36,767 bases of DNA from JANYCD01 sp043738385 (lineage in GTDB: Bacteria > Pseudomonadota > Gammaproteobacteria > Burkholderiales > Rhodocyclaceae), in NCBI GenBank assembly GCA_043738385.1, contig JAYUGL010000092.1:1-36767 (forward strand), written 5' to 3'. The notes under the pieces are model-generated. The model worked only from the letters and a program-made list of their open reading frames with translations. It was not told the origin of the DNA and did no database searches. Each line of letters opens with the position of its first letter. The first letter of the stretch is position 1. This document shows, in pieces, positions 1 to 8,525 of the stretch. Position numbers and translations under genes: made by a program.

Positions 1-1
1 A

Positions 2-829
2 CTCTTTTTTGGACGCGAAAAGCCGGACTATGTGTTTCTCGCCGCCGCCAAGGTCGGCGGCATTCTCGCCAACAACACTTATCCGGCCGAATTCATCCAA
101 CAGAATCTGGCGATCCAGACGAACGTGATTCACGAATCACATCGGATCGGAGTGAGGCGCTTGTTGTTCCTCGGCTCTTCCTGCATCTATCCGCGTGATT
201 GTCCACAGCCGATCAAGGAAGAGTACCTGCTCACGGGCCCACTCGAGCCAACCAATCGGTCTTATGCACTTGCCAAGATCGCGGGCATCGAAATGTGCTG
301 GAGTTACAACCGGCAATACGGCACGAAATTCCTGGCGGCGATGCCGACCAACCTTTTCGGGCCGGGCGACAATTACGACCTGGCTGGCTCCCATGTACTG
401 CCTGCGTTAATCCGCAAGACGCATGAAGCGAAGCAACGGGGTGATGAAGAGGTGGTGGTATGGGGTTCGGGGACGCCGAAGCGGGAGTTTCTCTATTCGG
501 ATGATTTAGGCGAGGCCAGCGTATTTCTGATGGGCTTGCCGGAAGACCGCTTTGATACGCTGACCGCAGCGGATCGGACGCCACTGATCAATATCGGGTC
601 TGGTGAAGACCACAGCATCAACGATCTGGCTCGGCAGGTGGCGGACGTTGTGGGTTTCAAGGGCCGGTTACGCTTTGATACCACCAAGCCGGATGGCACG
701 CCGCGCAAGCTCCTGGAAGTGTCACGCATGAAGCACATGGGATGGACGCCGAAACAAAACTTGGTGCGCGGCATAGAGCGCGCGTACCAGGATTTCTGCA
801 ACCGCTATTCGACTGAGCGAGCAACATGA
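2..829 (+). CDS. fcl: GDP-L-fucose synthase (GDP-4-keto-6-deoxymannose epimerase/reductase), 5'-truncated by window edge
   Basis: This cytosolic NADPH-dependent SDR enzyme converts GDP-4-keto-6-deoxy-D-mannose to GDP-L-fucose. The frame is open to the left edge, so the N-terminal Rossmann glycine motif lies outside the window. The visible part begins in the conserved segment PDYVFLAAAKVGGI. It carries the SSCIYP motif, the catalytic Tyr-X3-Lys (YALAK), and NLFGPGDNYD, all typical of GMER/WcaG. The GTG at 32 is only an internal valine codon. The stop overlaps the rfbF start by 4 bp (ATGA), suggesting one transcript. The enzyme's substrate could come from the Gmd-like protein about 10 kb downstream. 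The family call is secure. Whether the product is fucose or a relative such as colitose cannot be decided here. Confidence 0.93.
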   Translation, partial: LFFGREKPDYVFLAAAKVGGILANNTYPAEFIQQNLAIQTNVIHESHRIGVRRLLFLGSSCIYPRDCPQPIKEEYLLTGPLEPTNRSYALAKIAGIEMCWSYNRQYGTKFLAAMPTNLFGPGDNYDLAGSHVLPALIRKTHEAKQRGDEEVVVWGSGTPKREFLYSDDLGEASVFLMGLPEDRFDTLTAADRTPLINIGSGEDHSINDLARQVADVVGFKGRLRFDTTKPDGTPRKLLEVSRMKHMGWTPKQNLVRGIERAYQDFCNRYSTERAT

Positions 830-1599
830 AAGCTGTGATTCTTGCCGGCGGGCTTGGCACGCGACTCTCCGAAGAAACGACAGTCAGGCCCAAACCCATG
901 GTTGAGATTGGTGGCAAGCCGATCCTCTGGCACATCATGAAAATCTATTCGGCCCACGGCGTCCATGACTTCGTGATCTGTCTCGGCTACAAGGGTTATT
1001 TGATCAAAGAGTACTTCGCCAACTACTTTCTGCATATGTCGGATGTGACGTTCGACATGGCAAATAATGAAATGCAAGTGCATCAGCGTAATGCTGAGCC
1101 ATGGCGTGTCACGCTGGTCGATACCGGCGATGACACTGCGACAGGTGGCCGGCTCAAGCGGGTGGCCGGTTATGTCAAAGACGAAGAAGCTTTCTGCTTC
1201 ACGTATGGCGACGGTGTTGCCGATATCGATGTTACGAGCCAGGTCGGCTTTCATCGACGCCACGGTAAGTTGTCCACGGTCACCGCTGTGCAGCCTCCGG
1301 GGCGCTATGGCGCGCTGAGTTTGGATGGAACCACCGTGCAAGGCTTTACCGAGAAACCCAAGGGGGATGGCGGCTGGATCAACGGTGGATTTTTTGTGCT
1401 CTCGCCGAAGTGCCTGGACTACATCGCCGGTGACGACACCTCTTGGGAAGGAACATCGCTGACTAAATTGGCGGCAGACGGGAATCTGATGTCTTACGAG
1501 CACCCCGGTTTCTGGCAGCCGATGGATACGCTGCGCGACAAGCTTCACCTCGAAGATCTTTGGCAGCGTGGCAAGGCCCCGTGGAAAACCTGGTCGTGA
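826..1599 (+). CDS. rfbF: Glucose-1-phosphate cytidylyltransferase
   Basis: This enzyme makes CDP-glucose from CTP and glucose-1-phosphate, the entry step to CDP-linked deoxysugars. The 257-residue protein has the usual family length. It opens with the nucleotidyltransferase signature GGLGTRL (residues 8-14), followed by RPKPMVEIGGKPILWHIM. It also shows the family's FTYGDGVADID and GFTEKP segments. The ATG at 826 overlaps the fcl stop, and the TGA at 1597-1599 overlaps the GTG proposed for rfbG, so the genes are probably translationally coupled. The order rfbF-rfbG is the classical one in CDP-sugar loci (ddhA-ddhB). I see nothing degraded. Confidence 0.96.
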   Translation: MKAVILAGGLGTRLSEETTVRPKPMVEIGGKPILWHIMKIYSAHGVHDFVICLGYKGYLIKEYFANYFLHMSDVTFDMANNEMQVHQRNAEPWRVTLVDTGDDTATGGRLKRVAGYVKDEEAFCFTYGDGVADIDVTSQVGFHRRHGKLSTVTAVQPPGRYGALSLDGTTVQGFTEKPKGDGGWINGGFFVLSPKCLDYIAGDDTSWEGTSLTKLAADGNLMSYEHPGFWQPMDTLRDKLHLEDLWQRGKAPWKTWS

Positions 1600-2657
1600 A
1601 TCCTGAATTCTGGCGTGGCAAGCGGGTCTTTGTCACCGGCCACACAGGCTTCAAGGGCGGATGGCTTTGCCTGTGGTTGCAATCGCTCGGTGCGGAGGTG
1701 CATGGGTATGCGCTCGCAGCGTCGACAGCGCCCGATCTTTTCAGCATTGCCAACGTCGCTGAAAACATGCGCAGCAACATTGCAGATATCCGCAATGCCG
1801 AAACACTCACTGCCGCCATGCAATCAGCGCAGCCGGACATCGTGTTTCACCTCGCGGCGCAATCGCTGGTTCGTTATTCTTATGCGGCGCCGGTCGAAAC
1901 TTACGCCGTCAACGTCATGGGCACCGTTAACTTGCTCGAAGCGGTACGCGCAACGCCAAGTGTACGTGCCGTAGTCGTCGTCACCACCGACAAGTGCTAC
2001 GAAAACCGCGAACAGCAGCGGGGTTATCGCGAGAGCGAGCCACTCGGCGGCCACGATCCGTATTCCAGCAGCAAGGCCTGCGCCGAACTGGTTACCGCCG
2101 CATATCGCCTTGCTTTTCTTAAGCAGGCCGGCGTTGCGCTGGCCAGCGCCCGCGCCGGTAACGTCATTGGCGGCGGCGACTGGGCAACGGATCGCCTGAT
2201 TCCCGATTTTCTGCGTGCCATGGATGCGGGCGTCACGATGCCAGTGCGTTCGCCAAACGCCACTCGCCCATGGCAGCATGTTCTGGAGCCGTTATCCGGG
2301 TATCTTTTGCTGGCCGAACGGCTTTGCGACGATGCTGGAGCATTCTCGGAAGCATGGAACTTTGGCCCCGAAGACGAAGATGCCCGTCCGGTATCCTGGA
2401 TAGTCGACCGTCTGATTGCTGCTGTTCCAGGCACCACTTACAAGCGCGATACGTCTTCACACCTGCATGAGGCAAACTATCTCAAGCTGGACAGCAGCAA
2501 GGCACATGCGCGACTCGGCTGGAAAGCCCGCTGGTCACTGGCAACGGCACTCGACAAGACCCTGGAGTGGCACGCCGCATGGCGCAAGGGCGCCGACATG
2601 CGCCAAGGCACGTTGGCCCAGATTGCCCAATACGCGCGTCAGTTAGTAGAACAATAG
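1596..2657 (+). CDS. rfbG: CDP-glucose 4,6-dehydratase
   Basis: This NAD-dependent SDR dehydratase converts CDP-glucose to CDP-4-keto-6-deoxyglucose. From the GTG at 1596 the protein has 353 residues and starts MNPEFWRGKRVFVTGHTGFK. That places the nucleotide-binding GHTGFKG at about residue 15, where it normally sits. The frame extends upstream to a TTG at 1560, but this would add 12 unsupported residues overlapping rfbF. Other signatures are VVVTTDKCYEN, the catalytic Tyr-X3-Lys in DPYSSSKACAE, and AGNVIGGGDW. Its product probably feeds the epimerase-like and C-methyltransferase genes directly downstream. No E1-type C3-dehydratase (RfbH) is present, so a 3,6-dideoxy sugar is not indicated. 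Confidence 0.95.
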   Translation: MNPEFWRGKRVFVTGHTGFKGGWLCLWLQSLGAEVHGYALAASTAPDLFSIANVAENMRSNIADIRNAETLTAAMQSAQPDIVFHLAAQSLVRYSYAAPVETYAVNVMGTVNLLEAVRATPSVRAVVVVTTDKCYENREQQRGYRESEPLGGHDPYSSSKACAELVTAAYRLAFLKQAGVALASARAGNVIGGGDWATDRLIPDFLRAMDAGVTMPVRSPNATRPWQHVLEPLSGYLLLAERLCDDAGAFSEAWNFGPEDEDARPVSWIVDRLIAAVPGTTYKRDTSSHLHEANYLKLDSSKAHARLGWKARWSLATALDKTLEWHAAWRKGADMRQGTLAQIAQYARQLVEQ

Positions 2658-2659
2658 GC

Positions 2660-3220
2660 ATGTCCCGCTTCGTCTTTCACCCCACGCCGCTGTCTGGCCT
2701 CATGTGCGTTGAGCGCAAGCCCATCGCCGATCCACGTGGTTTCCTTGCCCGTCTCTATTGTGCCGAAGAGTTCCACCAGGTCGGCTGGCACAAACCCGTT
2801 GCCCAGATCAACCACACCCTCACGCGCAAGCAAGGCGCCGTGCGTGGGTTGCATTTCCAGCGCCCGCCGCATGCCGAAAGCAAACTTGTGAACTGCCTCA
2901 AAGGAAAGATCTTCGATGTTGCCGTCGACTTGCGCCAGGGTTCGCCCACTTTCCTGCAATGGCACGGCGAAATTCTTTCCGCCGATAACCAGCGCAGCCT
3001 GATGATTCCGGAAGGCTTCGCTCACGGTTTTCAAGCGTTGGTTGAAGATTGCGAACTCATTTATCTGCACAGTGCCTCGTTCCACGCCGAGGCCGAAGGC
3101 GCACTCAACATCGCCGATCCAAGGTTCGCTATCGACTGGCCGCTGGCAGTTGCTGAACTTTCCGACCGTGACCGTACTCACCCACTCATCGGCGCCGAGT
3201 TCAAGGGCGTCGTCACATGA
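2660..3220 (+). CDS. RmlC-like NDP-4-keto-6-deoxysugar epimerase (cupin), probably CDP-sugar specific
   Basis: This 186-residue cupin belongs to the dTDP-4-dehydrorhamnose 3,5-epimerase (RmlC) family. It has the family blocks DPRGFLARLY, GAVRGLHFQ with the probable catalytic His, DVAVDLRQGSPTF and IPEGFAHGFQAL. The ATG at 2660 follows the rfbG stop by 2 bp. Its position between rfbG and a C-methyltransferase suggests that it epimerises a CDP-4-keto-6-deoxysugar at C3 and/or C5. Where the second copy in this window (28502-29047) reads KTTDYW, this one reads HSASFH, with Phe replacing the aromatic Tyr. That could mean altered or single-centre epimerisation. The family is secure. The substrate is inferred from context only. 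Confidence 0.85.
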   Translation: MSRFVFHPTPLSGLMCVERKPIADPRGFLARLYCAEEFHQVGWHKPVAQINHTLTRKQGAVRGLHFQRPPHAESKLVNCLKGKIFDVAVDLRQGSPTFLQWHGEILSADNQRSLMIPEGFAHGFQALVEDCELIYLHSASFHAEAEGALNIADPRFAIDWPLAVAELSDRDRTHPLIGAEFKGVVT

Positions 3221-4443
3221 AATGCCGCCACTGTGGTACCAGCTTGACACTACCGCTGATCGATCTCGGCAGCGCCCCGCCTTCCAATGCCTACTTGACC
3301 GAGGCCGCGCTGCGTGCCCCGGAAAAATGGTTTCCCCTGCGCGTGCTGGTATGCACCGAATGCTGGCTGGCGCAAACCGAAGACACCACCGGCGCCGAAG
3401 AATTGTTTTCCGCTGACTACGCCTACTTCAGTTCTTTCTCCACGAGTTGGCTTGCCCATGCCGAGCGCTATGCCACCGACATGACCGCCCGCCTTGCACT
3501 TGGCCCCACCGCCCATGTTGTCGAGATCGCCGCCAACGATGGTTATCTCCTGCAATACTTCAAGGCCTGCGGCATTCCTTGCCTCGGTGTCGAGCCGACC
3601 GCCAGCACCGCCACCGCAGCGCGTGGGCGCGGTATCGAAATCGTCGAAGAATTCTTTGGCACCGCTCTTGCGCGAAAGCTTGTCGCAGAGGGCCGGTCGG
3701 CTGATCTCATCGCCGCCAATAATGTGCTGGCCCACGTGCCCGACATCAACGATTTTGTTTCGGGTTTCACGCACCTGCTCAAGCCCGCGGGGGTCGTCAC
3801 CTTCGAGTTTCCGCATTTGCTGCGGCTGGTGGTGGAGAACCAGTTCGACACCATCTACCACGAGCACTTTTCCTACTTGTCGCTCACCGCTGTAACGCGC
3901 ATCTTCGCGCGCAACGGTCTGGCGATCTTCGATGTTGAAGAACTGCCCACGCACGGCGGCAGTCTGCGAGTGTTTGCCCAGCGTCAAGCATCTGGCATCC
4001 ATGAAACAAGCGCACGCGTAAACGAATTGTTGATGTGCGAAACACAAGCTGGCATCAAGACGCCCGCGTTTTATACCGGCTTTCAGTCCCGTGCCGAAAA
4101 AGTGAAAAATGATTTCATTGAATTTCTGATTGATGCCAAGCGTGCCGGGAAGAAAGTTGCCGCCTACGGCGCAGCAGCCAAAGGGAATACCTTGTTGAAC
4201 TTTGCTGGAGTTCGTCCCGACTTGCTGCCATATGTCGTGGATCGAAACCCCGAAAAGCAGGGCAAGTATCTTCCCGGAAGCCGCACCCCCATCGTCCTCG
4301 AGTCGCGCATTAAAGAGGAACAACCCGACTACGTTGTCATCCTTCCCTGGAACCTGAGGGATGAAGTGACGAAACAGCTGAGCTATGTCAACGAATGGGG
4401 CGGAAAATTCGTCACCGCAGTGCCAAAATTGGAAGTGCAATGA
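3217..4443 (+). CDS. SAM-dependent sugar C-methyltransferase (TylC3/NovU/TcaB9-type architecture)
   Basis: The 408-residue protein has the three-part architecture of deoxysugar C-methyltransferases. An N-terminal zinc-binding module carries Cys3, Cys6, Cys46 and Cys49. A Rossmann SAM domain starts at about residue 100 (VVEIAANDGYLLQYF). A C-terminal domain contains YGAAAKGNTLLNF at about residues 320-332. The YHEHFSY motif near residue 215 is a hallmark of this family. Family members methylate a carbon next to the keto group of NDP-4-keto-6-deoxysugars. With rfbF, rfbG and the epimerase upstream, a 3-C-methyl branched CDP-sugar is the natural inference. The start overlaps the epimerase stop (ATGA), and the stop overlaps the aminotransferase start (ATGA). 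Confidence 0.87.
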   Translation: MKCRHCGTSLTLPLIDLGSAPPSNAYLTEAALRAPEKWFPLRVLVCTECWLAQTEDTTGAEELFSADYAYFSSFSTSWLAHAERYATDMTARLALGPTAHVVEIAANDGYLLQYFKACGIPCLGVEPTASTATAARGRGIEIVEEFFGTALARKLVAEGRSADLIAANNVLAHVPDINDFVSGFTHLLKPAGVVTFEFPHLLRLVVENQFDTIYHEHFSYLSLTAVTRIFARNGLAIFDVEELPTHGGSLRVFAQRQASGIHETSARVNELLMCETQAGIKTPAFYTGFQSRAEKVKNDFIEFLIDAKRAGKKVAAYGAAAKGNTLLNFAGVRPDLLPYVVDRNPEKQGKYLPGSRTPIVLESRIKEEQPDYVVILPWNLRDEVTKQLSYVNEWGGKFVTAVPKLEVQ

Positions 4444-5549
4444 GTTCCCGCATCTACTACACCAAGCCCTCAATTACCGAGCAGGAAGTTGCTTACGCTA
4501 CCGACGCCGCGCGTAACGGCTGGGGCGAGCGCTGTTACGAATACATCCATCGATTCGAAGCGATGTTTCGCGAATTTACCGGCGCGAAGTACGCCATCGC
4601 CACTTCGAGTTGTACCGGTGCATTGCACATGGGGCTGGCGGCACTGAGCGTTGGCCCTGGAGATGAGGTGATCCTCGCTGACACCAACTGGATTGCCTCT
4701 GCCGCACCGATAACGTATCTCGGCGCCAAGCCGGTGTTCGTGGATATCCTGCCCGACACCTGGTGCATCGATCCAGATCGTGCCGAGGCCGCGATCACCG
4801 CGCGCACCAAAGCGATCATTGCCGTACACCTCTATGGCAATCTCTGCGAAATGGATCGTCTGCTCGAAATAGGAAAACGCCACGGCATACCCGTCATCGA
4901 AGATGCCGCCGAAGCAATTGGTTCACGCCGGCATGACAACCATGCCGGCACGATGGGAGATTTCGGGACCTTTTCTTTTCACGGCACAAAAACGCTCACC
5001 ACGGGTGAGGGAGGCATGTTCATCACCAACGAGGAAGCGCTTTACGAAAAGGTGCTGACCCTGTCGAATCACGGCAGGGCACGCGGACAAACCAAGCAAT
5101 TCTGGCCAGACGCCATCGGTTTCAAATACAAGATGTCCAACATTCAGGCGGCCATCGGCTGTGCCCAATTGGAACGGGTTGAAGAACTGATACAGCGTAA
5201 GAGGGAAATTTTTTCCTATTACCATGCACAGCTCGGCAAATTGCCAGGGGTGACGATGAACCCTGAAAAGCTCGGGACGACGAACGGCTACTGGATGCCA
5301 ACATTAGTGTTTACCGCCGAAACCGGAGTAACCCGCGATAATCTTCAAGCGGCCTTTGCGGCGGAGAACATTGATGCACGGGTTTTCTTCCATCCGCTAT
5401 CCAGTTTGCCGATGTTTGAAAATCAGCAGAGAAATGTGAACGCATGGGCTATTCCGCAGCGTGCGATAAATTTGCCTAGCTTCCACGACATTACTTTAGT
5501 GGAGCAGGATCGGGTGATCGATATCACTCGGCAGTTTTTAAATGATTGA
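4440..5549 (+). CDS. DegT/DnrJ/EryC1/StrS-family PLP-dependent sugar aminotransferase
   Basis: The protein has 369 residues from the ATG at 4440, which overlaps the preceding stop. The frame is open further upstream to 4395. It transfers an amino group from glutamate to a keto-sugar nucleotide. PLP-fold features include ATSSCTGALHMGL, the PLP-binding Asp in VIEDAAEAIGS, and the Schiff-base Lys184 in FHGTKTLTTGEGG. Retention of this lysine argues for an aminotransferase and against an RfbH-type dehydratase. The GTMGDFGTFSFHGTK and TTGEGGMFITN blocks resemble GDP-perosamine synthases. The next gene is a NeuD/PglD-like acyltransferase, so the product is probably an N-acylated 4-amino sugar. Both CDP- and GDP-linked substrates are possible from the neighbours. 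Confidence 0.9.
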   Translation: MSSRIYYTKPSITEQEVAYATDAARNGWGERCYEYIHRFEAMFREFTGAKYAIATSSCTGALHMGLAALSVGPGDEVILADTNWIASAAPITYLGAKPVFVDILPDTWCIDPDRAEAAITARTKAIIAVHLYGNLCEMDRLLEIGKRHGIPVIEDAAEAIGSRRHDNHAGTMGDFGTFSFHGTKTLTTGEGGMFITNEEALYEKVLTLSNHGRARGQTKQFWPDAIGFKYKMSNIQAAIGCAQLERVEELIQRKREIFSYYHAQLGKLPGVTMNPEKLGTTNGYWMPTLVFTAETGVTRDNLQAAFAAENIDARVFFHPLSSLPMFENQQRNVNAWAIPQRAINLPSFHDITLVEQDRVIDITRQFLND

Positions 5550-6198
5550 CCGCATGCGCTACGTGCTTTGGGGCAGCGCTGGGCACGCCAAAGTGCTGGC
5601 CAGTCTCATAGCTTTGCGTGGCGGGGAGGTGGTAGCGCTGTTCGATAATAACCCGCAAGCGGCTTCGGTTTTGGCGGGGGTGCCCTTGTACATCGGCGAA
5701 GACGGGTTTGCACGCTGGCATGCAGGCGAGCAGAATCGACACGATTTGTTCGGCCTAGCCGCAATTGGTGGCGCGCGCGGCAATGATCGGCGGGCCATCC
5801 ATGAATTCTTTCGGGTGCACGGTGTGCAGGTTGCGGCCTTAGTACATCCCCAAGCATCAGTGTGTCCCACGGCGTCGCTCGGCGCAGGTACCCAGGTACT
5901 GGCACAAGCGGTCGTGGCTACCGGCGCGCGCTTAGGAGAGGCGTGCATCATCAACCACTGTGCAGCCACGGACCACGAGTGCGTGCTGGGAGACGGTGTT
6001 CATCTTGCCCCGGGGGCGACCCTATGCGGCTGCGTGACGGTTGGTAACAACGTGTTAATCGGCGCGGGGGCTGTGGTGTTGCCTCGGATCATGATCGGCG
6101 ACAACACAGTGGTTGGTGCCGGTGCAGTAGTGACGAGAGATTTGCCGGGAGGGGTTGTTGCCGTGGGCAATCCAGCGCGGATAGTGAAAAATATTTAA
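5542..6198 (+). CDS. NeuD/PglD-family sugar O/N-acyltransferase (left-handed beta-helix)
   Basis: The 218-residue protein has an N-terminal nucleotide-sugar-binding Rossmann-like region (VLWGSAGHAKVL, residues 8-19). A hexapeptide-repeat beta-helix follows from about residue 100 to the end. The His-containing stretch INHCAATDHECVLGDGVHLA corresponds to the active-site region of PglD-type acetyltransferases. The enzyme would transfer an acetyl or related acyl group from the CoA thioester to the amino sugar made by the aminotransferase upstream. The two genes overlap by 8 bp. The nearest characterised relatives I know by architecture are PglD and the perosamine N-acetyltransferase PerB. The exact acyl donor and sugar cannot be read from the sequence. 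Confidence 0.87.
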   Translation: MIDRMRYVLWGSAGHAKVLASLIALRGGEVVALFDNNPQAASVLAGVPLYIGEDGFARWHAGEQNRHDLFGLAAIGGARGNDRRAIHEFFRVHGVQVAALVHPQASVCPTASLGAGTQVLAQAVVATGARLGEACIINHCAATDHECVLGDGVHLAPGATLCGCVTVGNNVLIGAGAVVLPRIMIGDNTVVGAGAVVTRDLPGGVVAVGNPARIVKNI

Positions 6199-6249
6199 TG
6201 CGGCCGTAAGGTCGCCAACTTAAGTTTAGGAACAGACAGAAAGGCGCAG

Positions 6250-6999
6250 ATGACTATCTACGAACAGTTCAGGCAGGAATGTACCGAGGAAGTTGCCATC
6301 CAAGGAGGGGATCCCGTACTCGCGGGCGCGTCGCACGATTGGATGAGTCTTGCCAACGCAAAAAAATATTCTTACCACTTCGAATGGCTTGGCCGTCCAG
6401 TCATTCAATACCCACAAGACATGATCGCCATGCAGGAGGTTATATGGCAGGTGCAACCAGATCTCATCATCGAAACCGGCATCGCCCATGGGGGCTCGTT
6501 AATATTTTCGGCGTCCATGCTTGAATTGAATGCGGCATGTGGGGGTCCGGCGGATGCGCGCGTGCTTGGTGTCGATATCGACATTCGACCGCACAATCGT
6601 GCAGCAATTGAGGTCCACCCCATGTTTCGTCGTATCACGATGATCCAGGGTTCTAGCCTAGCGGAGGAAGTGGTAGCTGAAGTACGCATGCAAGCAGCTG
6701 GTAAAAAGAAAGTACTCGTGTTTCTTGACTCGAATCACACACATGAGCATGTGTTAGGGGAACTAAACGCATACGCTGGGCTTGTTACTCCTCAAAGCTA
6801 TTGCGTTGTATTTGACACTGTCATTGAGGACCTACCGGAGGATAGTTTTCCAAACCGTCCATGGGGTAGGGGAAACAACCCTAAGACAGCAGTCTGGGAA
6901 TATCTCAAGACTCATCCAGAGTTTGAGATCGACAAAAGTATCGATCACAAATTACTCATCACCGTTGCGCCGGATGGATACCTGAAACGAGTGAAATAA
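6250..6999 (+). CDS. CmcI-like protein (cephalosporin hydroxylase / rhamnosyl O-methyltransferase family)
   Basis: This 249-residue protein belongs to the CmcI superfamily of SAM-binding Rossmann proteins. Bacterial polysaccharide loci often carry members as putative O-methyltransferases. Visible motifs are the SAM-loop-like IIETGIAHGGSLIFSASML (about residues 73-91), an acidic VLGVDIDI strand, and VLVFLDSNHTHEHVLGEL (about 156-173), whose DSNHTHEH is diagnostic of the family. An AAAGG-like RBS (gaaagg) precedes the ATG. The gap upstream is 51 bp, the first real gap in this operon. Sugar methylation is the most likely role, but many family members are annotated as hydroxylases without proof. 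Confidence 0.8.
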   Translation: MTIYEQFRQECTEEVAIQGGDPVLAGASHDWMSLANAKKYSYHFEWLGRPVIQYPQDMIAMQEVIWQVQPDLIIETGIAHGGSLIFSASMLELNAACGGPADARVLGVDIDIRPHNRAAIEVHPMFRRITMIQGSSLAEEVVAEVRMQAAGKKKVLVFLDSNHTHEHVLGELNAYAGLVTPQSYCVVFDTVIEDLPEDSFPNRPWGRGNNPKTAVWEYLKTHPEFEIDKSIDHKLLITVAPDGYLKRVK

Positions 7000-7028
7000 C
7001 GCGTTGGGCAGTAACGGGGCGACCCTCA

Positions 7029-8525
7029 ATGGCTCTTAGAAAAAATCTCTTCGCCAACTACCTTGGTCAGGGCTGGACGGCCCTGATGGGTTTGGCCTTC
7101 GTTCCACTCTATATCAAGTATCTTGGCATGGAAGCCTACGGTTTGATCGGGCTTTTTGCCGTACTGCAGGCATGGTTGTCCCTGCTGGATATGGGGATGA
7201 CCCCAACCCTGAATCGTGAAGTTGCGCGATACACGGCTGGCGCGCACTCGATGGCCTCGATCTGGGATCTGGTCCGCACCTTCGAGATTGTCTGTTGCGC
7301 GATGGCGTTGCTGATTGCAGTCACCCTTTGTATCGCATCGAGGTGGATTGCGGGGGATTGGTTGAATGCTCAAGCGCTGCCGACAGCGGATGTTGCCCAT
7401 GCGATAACGTTGATGGGAGTGGTCGCTGCCCTGCGCTTCGTCGAGGGACTTTACCGGGGTGCCCTGCTGGGTTTCCAGAGGCATGTCTGGCTGAACCTGG
7501 TTTCGGCAATCTTTGCCACCTTGAGAGGGTTTGGCGCCGTGATTTTATTGGTCTGGGTTGCGCCGACGATTCAGGTTTTTTTCATCTGGCAGGTCGTTAT
7601 TTCCGCGGCAACCGTTTTGGTACTTCGCTGGGGTGTCCGGCGCAGCCTCCCGGTGTTGACGAGGCGGCCGGTATTCTCTGTGCGCGCATTTTCCGATGTG
7701 TGGAAATTTGCTGGAGGAATGTTTGTAACGACCGTGCTGGCCTTGCTGCTCACGCAGGTCGACAAGGTATTGTTGTCGCGCTTGTTGACCCTTGAAAAAT
7801 TTGGCACCTACATGTTCGCTTCGGCGGTGGCAGGAGTGCTCTTTCAATTAATTGGCCCGATAGCACAGTCGTATTACCCGCGTTTTACCGAGTTGGTGAC
7901 CCGTGGTGACGAGAAAGACATTACCGCAGCCTATCATCAGGGCGCACAACTCATGACCATCATGCTCGTTCCTGCCGGATTGGCGCTGATCGCCTTTGGA
8001 GAACCACTGCTCCTTGTTTGGACCGGCAACAGATTGGTGGCCGAATCGGTATCCCCCATCGTCAGTGTTCTGGCGATGGGAACGATACTGAATGGATACA
8101 TCCATATCCCGTACATGATGCAACTCGCCTATGGCTGGACTAGCTTGACTGTGTGGGTGAATACCGTGGCCGCAGCCATTTTGGTGCCGGCAATATTTTT
8201 TGTCGTTCCACACTTTGGCCCTATCGGTGCGGCATGGGCGTGGGTTCTTGTTAACGCCGGGTATGTGTTGTTCGAAATGCACTTCATGCATGCTCGTTTG
8301 CTGCGCGGACAAAAAGGAGAGTGGATTTTTCGAGATACCGCAATTCCATCGGCGGCGGCAGGCGCGACGATTATTCTGGCTGTTTTGGTCCAGCCATCTT
8401 TCCTCGGGCCAATTGGTAATGTCGTTTGGGTCGTTTGCGCAGCAATCGCGGCATTTGTCGCCGCAGTTTTGGGGTCTTCGCAGTTCCGGCCATATTTGTT
8501 AAAAAAGACTTTTGGGAGTCATTAG
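7029..8525 (+). CDS. wzx: Wzx-type polysaccharide flippase (MOP superfamily)
   Basis: This 498-residue integral membrane protein has about 12-14 hydrophobic segments spread along its length. It belongs to the MOP/PST (MATE-like) family that flips undecaprenyl-diphosphate-linked oligosaccharide across the inner membrane. The N-terminus has typical Wzx features: an amphipathic start, then YIKYLGMEAYGLIGLFAVLQ, then LLDMGMTPTLNREVARY. It sits among glycosyltransferase genes and directly abuts the next one (stop 8523-8525, start 8526). No Wzy polymerase accompanies it in the window. The gene symbol is a functional assignment, because Wzx proteins diverge strongly. Confidence 0.9.
   Translation: MALRKNLFANYLGQGWTALMGLAFVPLYIKYLGMEAYGLIGLFAVLQAWLSLLDMGMTPTLNREVARYTAGAHSMASIWDLVRTFEIVCCAMALLIAVTLCIASRWIAGDWLNAQALPTADVAHAITLMGVVAALRFVEGLYRGALLGFQRHVWLNLVSAIFATLRGFGAVILLVWVAPTIQVFFIWQVVISAATVLVLRWGVRRSLPVLTRRPVFSVRAFSDVWKFAGGMFVTTVLALLLTQVDKVLLSRLLTLEKFGTYMFASAVAGVLFQLIGPIAQSYYPRFTELVTRGDEKDITAAYHQGAQLMTIMLVPAGLALIAFGEPLLLVWTGNRLVAESVSPIVSVLAMGTILNGYIHIPYMMQLAYGWTSLTVWVNTVAAAILVPAIFFVVPHFGPIGAAWAWVLVNAGYVLFEMHFMHARLLRGQKGEWIFRDTAIPSAAAGATIILAVLVQPSFLGPIGNVVWVVCAAIAAFVAAVLGSSQFRPYLLKKTFGSH

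Noticed and set aside
1..829. fcl as a broken gene
   Set aside because: The missing 5' part is simply outside the window. The frame is open to the first bases.
805..1548. A 247-codon - strand frame opposite rfbF
   Set aside because: rfbF has complete family motifs on the + strand. The antisense frame has none.
3250..4473. A 407-codon open frame on the - strand
   Set aside because: It lies antisense to the well-supported C-methyltransferase gene, has no recognisable motif, and is explained by GC-biased codon use.
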